A stretch of 47,862 nucleotides of DNA. Origin: Hydrogenophaga sp. (GTDB taxonomy: Bacteria > Pseudomonadota > Gammaproteobacteria > Burkholderiales > Burkholderiaceae_C). Positions within the stretch are counted from its first letter, which is position 1, and each line of letters starts with the position of its first letter. Positions 1-9,747 of this stretch are shown piece after piece. The stretch spans positions 1 through 47,862 of the forward strand of contig JAJNQE010000021.1 in assembly GCA_021154985.1 (NCBI GenBank), in the 5' to 3' direction. Below the pieces are notes generated by a model, which ran no database searches, was not told the origin of the DNA, and saw nothing but the letters and a program-made list of their open reading frames with translations. Position numbers and translations under genes: made by a program.

Positions 1-704
1 ACCAGCGGCACCATCACCCACATGGTGTAGAGCTCCCACATGTGGCCAAAGTAGCCCAGCACCGAGCTGCGCACACGCGCATCGGTCCACAGCGTGGCCA
101 GTGCGCGCCACTGCAGCACCGTCACGCGGGCTTGTGCATGCGGCGGGTCGGTGGTGCCGAAAAACAGCAGCAGCCCACCAGCGGCAGCGAGTGCGGCCAC
201 GCCGAGCATGAGCGTGGGCCAGGGCAGGGCGCCGCTGAGGGCACGCAAGGCGTGTGCGCTGGCCGAGCCCAGCACCAGCGCGCCAATGAGCAAGCCGAGC
301 GCGCCACCCAGGCCGCGCGTGTACCACTGCGCGGCGATCTTCATGCCCACCGGGTAGATGCCGGCGAGAAAGAAGCCGGTGGCAAAACGCCAGACCAGCA
401 GCGCGGTGTGGTCGCGCACCATCCACCACGCGCCCACCGTGCACGCCGCGCCCGCCAGCGCGCAGACCAGAAACACGCGGCGCGGCGCAAAGCGGTCGGC
501 AATGGCCAGCAGCGCAAACACCAGCGTGCCCGCAATGAAGCCGAACTGCAGCGCCGAGGTGAGCGTGCCCACCGCGCTGGTGGGCCAGCCCAGTTCGCGC
601 TGCAGGTCGGGCATGACCGCGTTGACCGCGAACCACAGCGAGGTGCCCAGGAACTGGGCCAGCACCAGGATGGGCAGGACGTGGCGGGGGACGTTGTTGT
701 CCAT
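1..704 (-). CDS. MFS transporter, N-terminal part (gene runs off the window)
   Basis: The reading frame starts at the ATG complementary to 702-704 (MDNNVPRHVLPIL...) and stays open to the window edge, so about 234 residues are visible and the C-terminal half is missing. It shows alternating hydrophobic helices: residues 10-30, then about 45-65, 75-95, a helix carrying a WRFATGFFLAGIYPVGMK segment, and more after residue 130. This is the pattern of the first half of a 12-helix major facilitator permease, and the WRF..G...G..P.G motif is typical of MFS helix 4-5. The substrate cannot be told. It is divergent from the TPR gene, with an imperfect inverted repeat in the shared spacer. Confidence 0.8.
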   Translation of the reverse strand, partial: MDNNVPRHVLPILVLAQFLGTSLWFAVNAVMPDLQRELGWPTSAVGTLTSALQFGFIAGTLVFALLAIADRFAPRRVFLVCALAGAACTVGAWWMVRDHTALLVWRFATGFFLAGIYPVGMKIAAQWYTRGLGGALGLLIGALVLGSASAHALRALSGALPWPTLMLGVAALAAAGGLLLFFGTTDPPHAQARVTVLQWRALATLWTDARVRSSVLGYFGHMWELYTMWVMVPL

Positions 705-758
705 GAAGTTTCAGCGCCGCGCCTTGCAACGGTGTTGGACGGCGCCGGTCGTTGGGAT

Positions 759-798
759 TGTTTCCATTGCTATTAAAGTGACTGAAAAATGGGAAACA
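759..798. promoter_or_regulatory. Imperfect inverted repeat in a divergent promoter region
   Basis: TGTTTCCATT (759-768) and AATGGGAAACA (788-798) are inverted copies differing by one extra base. They flank an A+T-rich segment (TATTAAAG) between the start of the MFS gene and the TPR gene. The arrangement suits an operator or a divergent promoter; no regulator is identified. Confidence 0.35.
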
Positions 799-898
799 AA
801 GTAGTAAAAAGGGTGTAATGTGACGTTTGCTGCCAGTTCGTCAGGCAACGGCGGCTGTTCAACCCAATTTCTTCGAAAACTCAACAAGGGGAGTTCTC

Positions 899-1879
899 AT
901 GAGCAAGGCCATGTCTCTGGAAAACGCACTGCGTTGGTCGGCCAAACTGGGTGAGGCATTCTGGCATCTCTGGATGGTTGTCATCGTTTTGACACTGGCG
1001 GCCATCGCACTGCCCAAGCCGCTGGTGGACGCAGCAGCATGTCGCCTGAGTCCCGAGTATTGCGCCCGTGCTGTCCCTCAGGTGTTTGCGGCCCCCGCTG
1101 CAGCCAATGACGGCTCCCCGGGGGCGACGCAGGCAGCGCCCGGCAGTGCACTGTTCGAGGCGGTGACCGAACGCTACGACGCCATCAAGGGCGAGCAGGA
1201 TCGGCTCTTCTCGCTCATCGTTGCCCTGGCCGCCTTGCTCACTTTCCTCGGCTTCAAGGGTGTGCAGTCGCTGCTGGATGTTCAACGGAGCGGGCGTGTT
1301 GCCGTGGAAAAGGCCCGCCGATACGAATTGCGTTGGGAAAAGCAGTACCCGCGGGACAACCGTGCCGAAATGGCGGTGGTGATGGCAGCTGCCTTGCGCG
1401 ACATCACCGACATGCAACTGCACATCCTCAATCAGACCGGCTCGCCCAACCCCGCGCGCAGCGAACTGTATTTCGAATACCTGCACACGGCCCGGCAGCA
1501 TCTGGAAACCGTGGAGGATGAGGATTGCAGTACGCCCATCAAATTGCAGGCGCTGGGCGTTCTGGGCAATGTCTACTACCGCCTGGAGTTGTATGACAGT
1601 GCGTTCCGGGTGGCTCGAAAAGCCATCGAGGTGGATGCCGGTGACACCGATGCTTATTTCAACGCGGCTTGCTATTTGTGCAAGATGGCGGAAATCGCCG
1701 AGGAGCAGAAGAATCCCCTGGAGGCCAACCGGCTGCTGCGCCAGGCGCTTGCCTATGCCAAACAGTACGTGGCACGGGAAGACAGCAAGACCATTGCGAG
1801 CGAGATGATGAGCGGAGAAGGTGACCTGAAGATCCTCCGTGAGCAGATGCAGTCCGAATATGAACTGCTGACCACCTGA
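899..1879 (+). CDS. Two-helix membrane protein with C-terminal TPR-like domain, function unknown
   Basis: The ATG at 899 is preferred because AAGGGGAG lies just upstream; an in-frame TTG at 827 would add 24 residues with no ribosome site. The 326-residue product has one hydrophobic helix near residues 24-42 (WMVVIVLTLAAIAL) and a second near residues 106-120 (LFSLIVALAALLTFLGF). Between them is an Ala/Pro-rich loop, probably periplasmic. The cytoplasmic part is helical and contains TPR-like repeats: LGVLGNVYYRLELYDSAFRVARKAIEVD, followed by DAYFNAACYLCKMAEIAEE. No catalytic motif is visible. It appears monocistronic and is closed by a strong terminator. A scaffold role is plausible but unproven. 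Confidence 0.7.
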   Translation: MSKAMSLENALRWSAKLGEAFWHLWMVVIVLTLAAIALPKPLVDAAACRLSPEYCARAVPQVFAAPAAANDGSPGATQAAPGSALFEAVTERYDAIKGEQDRLFSLIVALAALLTFLGFKGVQSLLDVQRSGRVAVEKARRYELRWEKQYPRDNRAEMAVVMAAALRDITDMQLHILNQTGSPNPARSELYFEYLHTARQHLETVEDEDCSTPIKLQALGVLGNVYYRLELYDSAFRVARKAIEVDAGDTDAYFNAACYLCKMAEIAEEQKNPLEANRLLRQALAYAKQYVAREDSKTIASEMMSGEGDLKILREQMQSEYELLTT

Positions 1880-1892
1880 GGGTTCTCGCGCA

Positions 1893-1929
1893 CAAAAAAA
1901 CAGCGCCCGGTGGGCGCTGTTTTTTTTTG
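1893..1929. terminator. Bidirectional intrinsic terminator
   Basis: ACAGCGCCC (1900-1908) pairs with GGGCGCTGT (1912-1920) across a short GGT loop. It is followed by an uninterrupted T run on the plus strand and preceded by a seven-A run that gives a T run on the minus strand. It closes the TPR gene at 1879 and could also stop minus-strand transcription coming from tgt. Confidence 0.9.
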
Positions 1930-1931
1930 AT

Positions 1932-2223
1932 GTGTGGCAAACCAGATCAGATACGAGGCTTTTTGTCGTTCACGGAGATCCTCCTGTTGAAGGCGCCGTC
2001 CGCGCCAGCTGGTTGAAAGTTGGGAAATGCTAGCACAGGGAACGAGACTGCTGGTTTGATGGACATGGCAAGAGGCGCTCGGCGTTGCGTTTGTCGGACA
2101 CAGCGGGACTGCTTGTGCGCGAGACACCGATGGAGTCGATCAAAGGGAGAAAGTTCATGGGGCCAAGGCAGGGGCCGTGCCCGGCTTGACCGCCGTCGTG
2201 CGTGTTTGTTTTGTTGATCAGGG
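1932..2223. other. Intergenic region with no recognised gene
   Basis: About 290 bases between the terminator and the end of tgt. Short open frames occur on both strands, but none has a credible ribosome site or a recognisable protein. I see no tRNA and no repeat. It is the downstream tail of the queA-tgt transcription unit. Confidence 0.5.
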
Positions 2224-3396
<1,173 letters not shown>

Positions 3397-3418
3397 GGTG
3401 GATTCTCTCGGGAATTGT

Positions 3419-4633
3419 TCAGGGTTGGCGCGGCGCGATCACGATCACGCTGCGGTTGCGGTCTTCGACGATCCACAGGCGGCCTTCGGTGTCAAAGGTA
3501 GCGCCGGCCGGTGTGCCCAGCGGACGCAGCCCGGCTTTCTCGTGCCAACCGTGCACGAGGTTGTCGCGTGCGCCGCCGGGGCGGCCGTTTTCGTCGAGCC
3601 GCCAGGCCACGATGCGCTGACCGTGCTGCCGATAGCCGTGCCACACCGCGAGCAGCCGTCCCGCAAACGGGCTGCTGGAGGCCAGGTGGGCCGGTGCGGT
3701 GAGCAATTGCAGTGGTGCCACATGGGCCGGCCACGCTGCGTGTGCCCTGGTTTGGGCGGCACAGCGCGCGCGGCCTTCATAGCCCCGCGCGGGCACGGCC
3801 TTGCCAGCGGCATCGCTCACGCAATAGGGCCAGCCGTAGGACGCACCTTCTTTCAGCTCGTTGAGCTCCTCGGCGGGCAGTGCCGCGTCGGTGTAGTCCA
3901 CCGAGTTCTCGGCCTGCCACAGGCGCACGGTGCCGTCGCGCGCCGTGGTGCTCGCCAGGCCGAGCGAGTTGCGCAGGCCGGTGGCCAGCGGCTGGAAGTC
4001 CTTGAGCGCGAGGTCGGCCCCCTCGAAGCGCGCCACGTACACCGCCGCGCGCGGCTGCGGGCCGGTGAGTTCGGGGCAGGGCATGGTCTGCTGCTGGTCG
4101 TCGCCCCGGCAGGCGTCGGTGACCGAGCCCATGTTGACCAGCAGGCGGCCATCGGCGGTGAAGGCCAGCTCTTTGAGCGGGTGGGCGCCGCCCGTGGGCA
4201 GGTGGGTGATCACGTCCTGCCGCTGCACCGGCTCACTCACCGGCGTGCGCCACACGGTGCCGGCTTCGCCGATGTAGACGCGACCGTCCGGGCCGAGCGC
4301 CAGGCCGTGCGGGCGGTCCAGGCCGCGGGCCAGCACCCGCACGCGCCCGGGCTGGCCGCGCGCGATGTCGGTGCGCAGTTCCAGCAGCCGGCCGCGCCTG
4401 GGTTCCCAGTTGCCCATGTCCACGATCCAGAAGCGGCCGGGCGCCACTTCGAGCAGCCGGCGCGGCATGCGCAAACCGTCGCGGGCATCGGCCACCAGGC
4501 CCGCGCACCAGCCGGCGGGCACGGTGAGGGCAATACCGGGGTGGCCGGCGCAAGTGCCCTGCTCGGCGTAGCGCGGTGCCGCGCCCGCCGCCAGGGCGAC
4601 GGCGCCGAGCAGCGAGGCGGCCATGCCTTTCAT
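3419..4633 (-). CDS. Secreted sorbosone/glucose-dehydrogenase-like beta-propeller protein
   Basis: 404 residues. The N-terminus MKGMAASLLGAVALAAGAAPRYA looks like a Sec signal, so the protein is probably periplasmic. The body carries repeated propeller blades (RPHGLALGPDGRVYIGEAG, LKELAFTADGRLLVNMGS, GATFDTEGRLWIVEDRNRS) typical of soluble quinoprotein glucose/sorbosone dehydrogenases, which use PQQ. No CxxCH haem motif is present. Its ATG overlaps the queA stop (ATGA, 4630-4633), so it is translationally coupled to queA, and it precedes tgt by 22 bases. A redox or sugar-oxidising role is inferred from family only; any link with queuosine is unexplained. Confidence 0.85.
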   Translation of the reverse strand: MKGMAASLLGAVALAAGAAPRYAEQGTCAGHPGIALTVPAGWCAGLVADARDGLRMPRRLLEVAPGRFWIVDMGNWEPRRGRLLELRTDIARGQPGRVRVLARGLDRPHGLALGPDGRVYIGEAGTVWRTPVSEPVQRQDVITHLPTGGAHPLKELAFTADGRLLVNMGSVTDACRGDDQQQTMPCPELTGPQPRAAVYVARFEGADLALKDFQPLATGLRNSLGLASTTARDGTVRLWQAENSVDYTDAALPAEELNELKEGASYGWPYCVSDAAGKAVPARGYEGRARCAAQTRAHAAWPAHVAPLQLLTAPAHLASSSPFAGRLLAVWHGYRQHGQRIVAWRLDENGRPGGARDNLVHGWHEKAGLRPLGTPAGATFDTEGRLWIVEDRNRSVIVIAPRQP

Positions 4634-5730
4634 GGGCGCCGCTCCAGCAGCATCGCGTCGCCGTAGCTGAAGAAGCGGTAGCGGTATTCGATGGCGTGGG
4701 CGTAGAGCACCTTGATGTGATCGAAGCCCGCGAAGGCGCTCACCAGCATCATCAGCGTGGACTGGGGCAGGTGGAAGTTGGTGACCAGCAGGTCCACCAC
4801 ACGGAAGTCAAAACCCGGGGTGATGAAGATGTTGGTGTCGCCTTGGGTTTCGCCAGAACGTGCCCAGCTCTCCAGCGTGCGCACGGTGGTGGTGCCCACC
4901 GCCACCACGCGGCCGCCGCGCGCGCGGCAGTCGGCGATCGCCTGCAGGGTGGCGGGCGGGATGGCGTAGCGCTCGTGGTGCATCACATGGTCTTCAATGC
5001 GGCCGGCCTTCATGGGCGCGAAGGTGCCCGCGCCCACGTGCAGCGTGACGCTGGCGCGCTGCACACCGCGCGCCTCCAGCGCCGCCAGCACGGCCTCGTC
5101 GAAATGCAGCGCAGCGGTGGGCGCGGCCACCGCGCCGGGCACGCGCGCGAACACGGTCTGGTAGCGTCGCTCGTCGTCGGCTTCGTCGGTGTGGGTGATG
5201 TAGGGCGGCAGCGGCACATGGCCGTGGCGCGCCCTCAGGTCGTAGGGCGTTGCATCGGCCGGGCCGTGCAGGCGAAAGCGGAACAGCTGGCCTTGTTCGT
5301 CGGGCCAGCGGCCCAGGAACACCGCGTCAAAGCCGCCACTGGCCAGACCTCCCGCCATGTGCAGCACGCCGCCGAGTTGCGGCTTCTTGCTCACGCGCAG
5401 GTGGGCCACCACCTCGTTGCCGCTGCCGTCTTGCGCCTCGTGCGGCAGCAGCACGCGCTCGATCAGCATCTCCAGCTGACCGCCGCTGGCCTTCTGGCCG
5501 AACAGGCGCGCCTTGACCACTTGCGTGTCGTTGAAGACCAGCAGGTCGCCCGCCTTCAGCAGGCTGGGGAGTTCGCGAAAGATGCGGTCCACCGGTGTTG
5601 GGCCGATACCGTCAAGCAGGCGCGAGGCGCTGCGCTCGGTGGCGGGGTGCTGGGCGATCAGCTCCGGGGGAAGGTGGAAATCGAAGTCGGCGACCGTGAA
5701 GGGGCGCGCAGAGGAGGGAGATGAAGGCAT
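4630..5730 (-). CDS. queA: S-adenosylmethionine:tRNA ribosyltransferase-isomerase
   Basis: QueA transfers and isomerises the ribosyl part of SAM onto preQ1 in tRNA, giving epoxyqueuosine. The 366-residue length and conserved blocks fit: FDFHLPPELIAQHPATERSASRLL at the N-terminus, GDLLVFNDTQVVKARL, PTAALHFDEAVLAAL, TLHVGAGTFAPMK and NFHLPQSTLMMLVSAFAG. It is first in the minus-strand unit that ends with tgt, so two queuosine enzymes are co-expressed. A GACAAT element about 60 bases upstream on the minus strand could be the -10 box. Confidence 0.97.
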   Translation of the reverse strand: MPSSPSSARPFTVADFDFHLPPELIAQHPATERSASRLLDGIGPTPVDRIFRELPSLLKAGDLLVFNDTQVVKARLFGQKASGGQLEMLIERVLLPHEAQDGSGNEVVAHLRVSKKPQLGGVLHMAGGLASGGFDAVFLGRWPDEQGQLFRFRLHGPADATPYDLRARHGHVPLPPYITHTDEADDERRYQTVFARVPGAVAAPTAALHFDEAVLAALEARGVQRASVTLHVGAGTFAPMKAGRIEDHVMHHERYAIPPATLQAIADCRARGGRVVAVGTTTVRTLESWARSGETQGDTNIFITPGFDFRVVDLLVTNFHLPQSTLMMLVSAFAGFDHIKVLYAHAIEYRYRFFSYGDAMLLERRP

Positions 5731-5810
5731 GCAGCTTGAGGGCCGGACAGGCCCGTTCCAAGTGAAGAAACAAAGGCCGTGATTGTCTCAGTTCTGCGCG
5801 GGGGCTGGAT

Positions 5811-6428
5811 TCAGCGGGGGCGGTGCATGCGGAAAAGCTGTTCAGGGCCGATGCTGAAGTAGTCGGCCGGCCCGCCGCCGCGCAGGATGTGCCCGGCGTT
5901 CGCCGTGTCGTACACACCTTCCTTGAGCAGATGCTGCGCAATGTGCACGCCGACCACCTCGCCCAGCACCAGCCAGCTGTCGATGGGCGCCCCGGCTGCG
6001 GATGTCAGCCGCACGATTTGCGACAGCCGGCATTCAAAGCTCACGGGGCTTTCTTGCACCCGAGGCACGGACACCACACGGGACGCCACCGGGGTGAGCC
6101 CGGCCAACGCAAACTCGTCCACCTCGGGCGGCACGTGAGCGCAGGTCTGGTTCATCTGTTCGGCCAGCGGGCGGGTCACCAGGTTCCACACAAACTCGCC
6201 GGTCGCCTCCACATTGCGCACCGAATCTTTGTGCCCGATGCTGCAAAAGCCCACGATGGGCGGCACGTAGTTGAATGCGTTGAAGAAGCTGTAGGGCGCC
6301 AGGTTGAGCACGCCGTCGTGGGCGTGGGTGGAGATCCAGCCGATGGGGCGCGGCCCGACGATGGCGTTGAACGGGTCGTGCGGCAGGCCGTGGCCTTGCG
6401 ACGGTTCGTAGAAGTGTGCGGCGTCCAT
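5811..6428 (-). CDS. Flavin reductase family protein (FMN-binding split barrel)
   Basis: 205 residues matching the flavin-reductase-like FMN-binding split barrel: DPFNAIVGPRPIGWIST near residue 18-34, NLAPYSFFNAFNYVPPIVGF, and KDSVRNVEATGEFVWNLVTRPLAEQMN. Members either reduce flavin for a partner oxygenase or are electron carriers of unknown partner. No monooxygenase gene is adjacent, so the partner is unknown. The gene stands alone between queA (same strand, 80-base gap) and the divergent recG. Confidence 0.88.
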   Translation of the reverse strand: MDAAHFYEPSQGHGLPHDPFNAIVGPRPIGWISTHAHDGVLNLAPYSFFNAFNYVPPIVGFCSIGHKDSVRNVEATGEFVWNLVTRPLAEQMNQTCAHVPPEVDEFALAGLTPVASRVVSVPRVQESPVSFECRLSQIVRLTSAAGAPIDSWLVLGEVVGVHIAQHLLKEGVYDTANAGHILRGGGPADYFSIGPEQLFRMHRPR

Positions 6429-6495
6429 GAGCAGTGAGGGTTGAAGTGACGCACCATGCTAGGCGAGGGCTACGGGACGCGCTCGTGCGAGGGCA

Positions 6496-6532
6496 TTGTT
6501 GACCGTGTGTGGCCGGGCACAATGCGCGCATG
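6496..6532 (+). promoter_or_regulatory. recG promoter giving a leaderless transcript
   Basis: TTGTTG (6496-6501), a 16-base spacer and CACAAT (6518-6523) are followed by exactly six bases and then ATG at 6530. Transcription would begin at or next to the start codon. No Shine-Dalgarno sequence precedes this ATG. Confidence 0.5.
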
Positions 6533-8629
6533 CCCGCCCAAGCCGAAGGCAAAGCAGCCGCGCCCGCACTGTCCGCCCCCCAGAAAGCCTTGCACCGCCT
6601 CGGGCTGGTGCGCGACATCGACCTGGCCCTGCACCTGCCGCTGCGCTACGAGGATGAGACCCGCATCGTCACACTGCGCGGCGCGCGCGACGGGCAGCTG
6701 GCGCAGATCGAGGGCACGGTGACGAGCTGCGAGATCACGCAACGCCCGCGCCGGCAGCTGCTGGTGACGCTGGACGACGGCACCGACACCTGCACCCTGC
6801 GTTTCTTCACCTTCTACCCGGCCCACCAGAAAACCCTGGCCGTGGGCCAGCGGGTGCGCGTGCGCGGCGAGCTGCGCGGCGGCTTTCTGGGCTGGACCAT
6901 GGTGCACCCGGCGTTTCATGCCGCAGGGGGTGAATTGCCCGACGCGCTCACGCCGGTGTACCCCACCAGCGCGCAGCTGCCGCAGGCCTATTTGCGCAAG
7001 GTGGTGGCCAGCGGATTGCGCCGAGCCGACCTGGGCGAAAACCTCCCGCCCGCGCTGCTGGGTGGGCTGAACGCGGTGGTGCGCGGCACCTGGACGCTGC
7101 GCGACGCCCTGCAGTTTCTGCACCACCCGGGGGCCGATGTGTCGCTGGACGCGCTCGAAGACCGCAGCCACCCGGCCTGGCAGCGCCTGAAGGCCGAAGA
7201 ACTGCTGGCGCAGCAGCTCTCGCAGTTCACCGCCCGACAGGAACGCGCCGCGCTCAGCGCGCCGGCCCTGCGCGCGAAGCCAGGTGGGCTGCACGAACAG
7301 CTGCTCGGCGTGCTGCCCTTTGCGCTCACCACCGCGCAGCGCCGTGTGGGCGAAGAGATTGCGCGCGATTTGATGCGCCAGATTCCGATGCACCGGCTGC
7401 TGCAGGGCGACGTGGGCTCGGGCAAGACGGTGGTGGCTGCACTGGCCGCGGCGATTGCGATCGACGCGGGTTGGCAGTGCGCGCTGATGGCGCCCACCGA
7501 GATTTTGGCCGAGCAGCACTTCGCCAAGCTCATCGGCTGGCTGGAGCCGCTGCTCGCGCCCCTGGGCAAACGCGTGGCCTGGCTCACCGGCAGCCAGAAG
7601 AAAAAGCAGCGCGGCGAGATGCTTGCGCTCATTGCGAGTGGTGAAGCCGCGCTGGTGGTGGGCACGCACGCCGTCATTCAGGACCAGGTGGTGTTCAAGA
7701 ACCTCGCGCTGGCGATCATCGACGAGCAGCACCGGTTTGGCGTGGCGCAGCGGCTGGCCCTTCGCAGCAAGATGGGATCGGGTGTGAAGGAGGGTGAACC
7801 CCACCTACTCATGATGACAGCCACACCCATCCCGCGCACGCTCGCCATGAGCTACTACGCCGACCTCGACGTCTCCACCATCGACGAACTCCCGCCCGGG
7901 CGCACACCCATCGTCACCAAGGTGGTGGCCGACAGCCGCCGCGACGAAGTGATCGAGCGCATCCGTGGCCAGTTGGCGCAGGGCCGGCAGGTGTACTGGG
8001 TGTGCCCGTTGATCGAGGAAAGCGAGGCGCTGGACCTGTCGAATGCGACCGCCACGCACGCCGAGTTGAGCGAATCGTTACCTGGCGTGCTCGTTGGGCT
8101 CTTGCACTCGCGCATGCCGGTGGCCGAGAAAAAGGCGGTGATGTCGCTCTTCACTGGCGGTCAGATGGGCGTGTTGGTCTCCACCACGGTGATTGAAGTG
8201 GGTGTGGACGTGCCCAACGCCTCGCTGATGGTGATTGAACATGCCGAGCGCTTTGGCCTGTCGCAACTGCACCAGTTGCGCGGCCGCGTGGGGCGTGGCG
8301 CTGCGGCCTCGGCCTGCGTGCTCATGTACACACCGCCCGATGGCGGGCGTCTGGGCGAGACTGCACGCGAGCGCCTCAAAGCCATGGCCGAGACCAACGA
8401 CGGCTTCGAGATCGCCCGGCGCGATCTGGAAATCCGTGGCCCGGGCGAGTTTCTCGGCGCGCGCCAGTCGGGCGCACCGCTGCTGCGCTTTGCCGATCTC
8501 GCCACCGACGGCCACCTGCTCGAATGGGCCCGCGCGGCCGCGCCGGTGATGCTGGCCGAGTACCCGCAGCAGGCTGAAAAACACATCGCCCGCTGGCTGG
8601 GCGGCAGGGCGGAATTCCTCAAGGCCTGA
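6530..8629 (+). CDS. recG: ATP-dependent DNA helicase RecG
   Basis: RecG remodels stalled forks and branch-migrates Holliday junctions. The ATG at 6530 gives 699 residues; a GTG at 6509 would add seven but sits between promoter elements. The wedge (OB-fold) domain occupies about residues 40-150 and binds branched DNA. The helicase motor begins near residue 260 and shows Walker A GDVGSGKTVVA, the RecG-type DEQHRFG box, MTATPIPRT (motif III), and QLRGRVGRG (motif VI). The C-terminal GPGEFLGARQSG block is diagnostic. The family's usual length is about 690. Confidence 0.97.
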   Translation: MPAQAEGKAAAPALSAPQKALHRLGLVRDIDLALHLPLRYEDETRIVTLRGARDGQLAQIEGTVTSCEITQRPRRQLLVTLDDGTDTCTLRFFTFYPAHQKTLAVGQRVRVRGELRGGFLGWTMVHPAFHAAGGELPDALTPVYPTSAQLPQAYLRKVVASGLRRADLGENLPPALLGGLNAVVRGTWTLRDALQFLHHPGADVSLDALEDRSHPAWQRLKAEELLAQQLSQFTARQERAALSAPALRAKPGGLHEQLLGVLPFALTTAQRRVGEEIARDLMRQIPMHRLLQGDVGSGKTVVAALAAAIAIDAGWQCALMAPTEILAEQHFAKLIGWLEPLLAPLGKRVAWLTGSQKKKQRGEMLALIASGEAALVVGTHAVIQDQVVFKNLALAIIDEQHRFGVAQRLALRSKMGSGVKEGEPHLLMMTATPIPRTLAMSYYADLDVSTIDELPPGRTPIVTKVVADSRRDEVIERIRGQLAQGRQVYWVCPLIEESEALDLSNATATHAELSESLPGVLVGLLHSRMPVAEKKAVMSLFTGGQMGVLVSTTVIEVGVDVPNASLMVIEHAERFGLSQLHQLRGRVGRGAAASACVLMYTPPDGGRLGETARERLKAMAETNDGFEIARRDLEIRGPGEFLGARQSGAPLLRFADLATDGHLLEWARAAAPVMLAEYPQQAEKHIARWLGGRAEFLKA

Positions 8630-8665
8630 AGTCGACCGGAGCGCGGGCCTTCATCAAGCACACGC

Positions 8666-8746
8666 CGTGGAACCGCCCTTCGACGGGCTCAGGATGGGCC
8701 ACTGGCGTGGTCCCCAGGGGGGAAGACGCGCAGCGGCGCAGGGGGG
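8666..8746. repeat. Possible dispersed intergenic repeat fragments upstream of oxyR
   Basis: The spacer holds GCCCTTCGACGGGCTCAGGA (8675-8694), close to the CCCTTCGACAGGCTCAGG element scattered in many proteobacterial genomes. It is followed by CCCCAGGGGGGAAG and GCGCAGCGGCGCAGGGGGG, similar to short spacer repeats common in Comamonadaceae. The family assignment is from memory and there is only one copy here. Confidence 0.35.
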
Positions 8747-8761
8747 CACAATAGCTTCATG
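8747..8761 (+). promoter_or_regulatory. oxyR -10 element positioned for a leaderless mRNA
   Basis: CACAAT (8747-8752) is followed by six bases and then the oxyR ATG (8759), the same spacing as at recG. No good -35 hexamer is seen 16-18 bases upstream, so an activator may be needed. No Shine-Dalgarno sequence is present. Confidence 0.45.
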
Positions 8762-9718
8762 ACGCTGACCGAACTCAAATACATCGTGGCCGTGGCGCGC
8801 GAGAGGCACTTTGGCAAAGCCGCCGAAGCCTGCTTCGTCTCGCAGCCCACGCTGTCGGTGGCCATCAAAAAACTCGAAGACGAGCTGGAGCTCAAGATCT
8901 TCGAGCGCAACGCCAGCGAGATCAGCGTGACGCCGCTGGGTGAAGAAATCGTGCGCCAGGCCCAGACCGTGCTGGAGCAGGCCGCGGCCATCAAGGAAAT
9001 CGCCAAGCGCGGCAAAGACCCGCTGGCCGGCCCGTTGCGCCTGGGCGTGATCTACACCATCGGCCCCTACCTGCTGCCCGATCTGGTGCGCCACGTGATC
9101 GACCGCACGCCGCAGATGCCGCTCATGCTGCAGGAGAACTTTACGGTGAAGCTGCTGGAGCAGTTGCGCCTGGGCGAGATCGACTGCGCCATCCTGGCCG
9201 AGCCCTTCCCCGACACCAACCTGGCCATTGCCGCCCTGTACGACGAGCCCTTTCTGGCCGCCGTTCCGCACACCCATCCGCTGGCCAAACAAGGCCACAT
9301 CACCAACGACGAGCTCAAGCGCGAAACCATGCTGCTGCTGGGCACCGGCCACTGTTTCCGCGACCACGTGCTCGAGGTCTGCCCCGAGTTCGCGCGCTTC
9401 TCCAACGACGCCGAAGGCATCCGCAAGAGTTTCGAAGGCTCGTCGCTGGAAACCATCAAACACATGGTGGCTGCCGGCATGGGCGTGACGCTGGTGCCGC
9501 GCCTCTCAGTCCCGTCGTCGGCGCTCGAAGGCCATGCCACACCGGGGCAGGACTTCGGCGACTCGTCGTATGTGCGCTATCTGCCGTTCAAGGGCGAGGC
9601 GCCCACGCGGCGCGTGGTGCTGGCCTGGCGGCGCAGCTTCACGCGGTACGAGGCCATTGCCGAGCTGCGCAACGCCATCTACGCCTGCGAACTTCCAGGC
9701 GTGAAGCGCCTCTCTTAA
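8759..9718 (+). CDS. oxyR: Hydrogen peroxide-sensing LysR-type regulator OxyR
   Basis: 319 residues. The N-terminal winged helix-turn-helix is clear (HFGKAAEACFVSQPTLSVAIKKLEDEL). The redox pair is Cys199 and Cys208 in GHCFRDHVLEVC, the same positions as in E. coli OxyR, so disulfide sensing of peroxide is expected. GVIYTIGPYLLPDLV also matches the family effector domain. Twenty-nine bases downstream is dps, a classical OxyR target, which supports the call and suggests co-transcription. Confidence 0.96.
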   Translation: MTLTELKYIVAVARERHFGKAAEACFVSQPTLSVAIKKLEDELELKIFERNASEISVTPLGEEIVRQAQTVLEQAAAIKEIAKRGKDPLAGPLRLGVIYTIGPYLLPDLVRHVIDRTPQMPLMLQENFTVKLLEQLRLGEIDCAILAEPFPDTNLAIAALYDEPFLAAVPHTHPLAKQGHITNDELKRETMLLLGTGHCFRDHVLEVCPEFARFSNDAEGIRKSFEGSSLETIKHMVAAGMGVTLVPRLSVPSSALEGHATPGQDFGDSSYVRYLPFKGEAPTRRVVLAWRRSFTRYEAIAELRNAIYACELPGVKRLS

Positions 9719-9747
9719 TCTTTTCAACGTTTCTTCAGGAGTTCTTC

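Noticed and set aside
827..898. Earlier TTG start for the TPR membrane protein
   Set aside because: No Shine-Dalgarno sequence; the ATG at 899 has AAGGGGAG and gives a normal membrane-anchor N-terminus.
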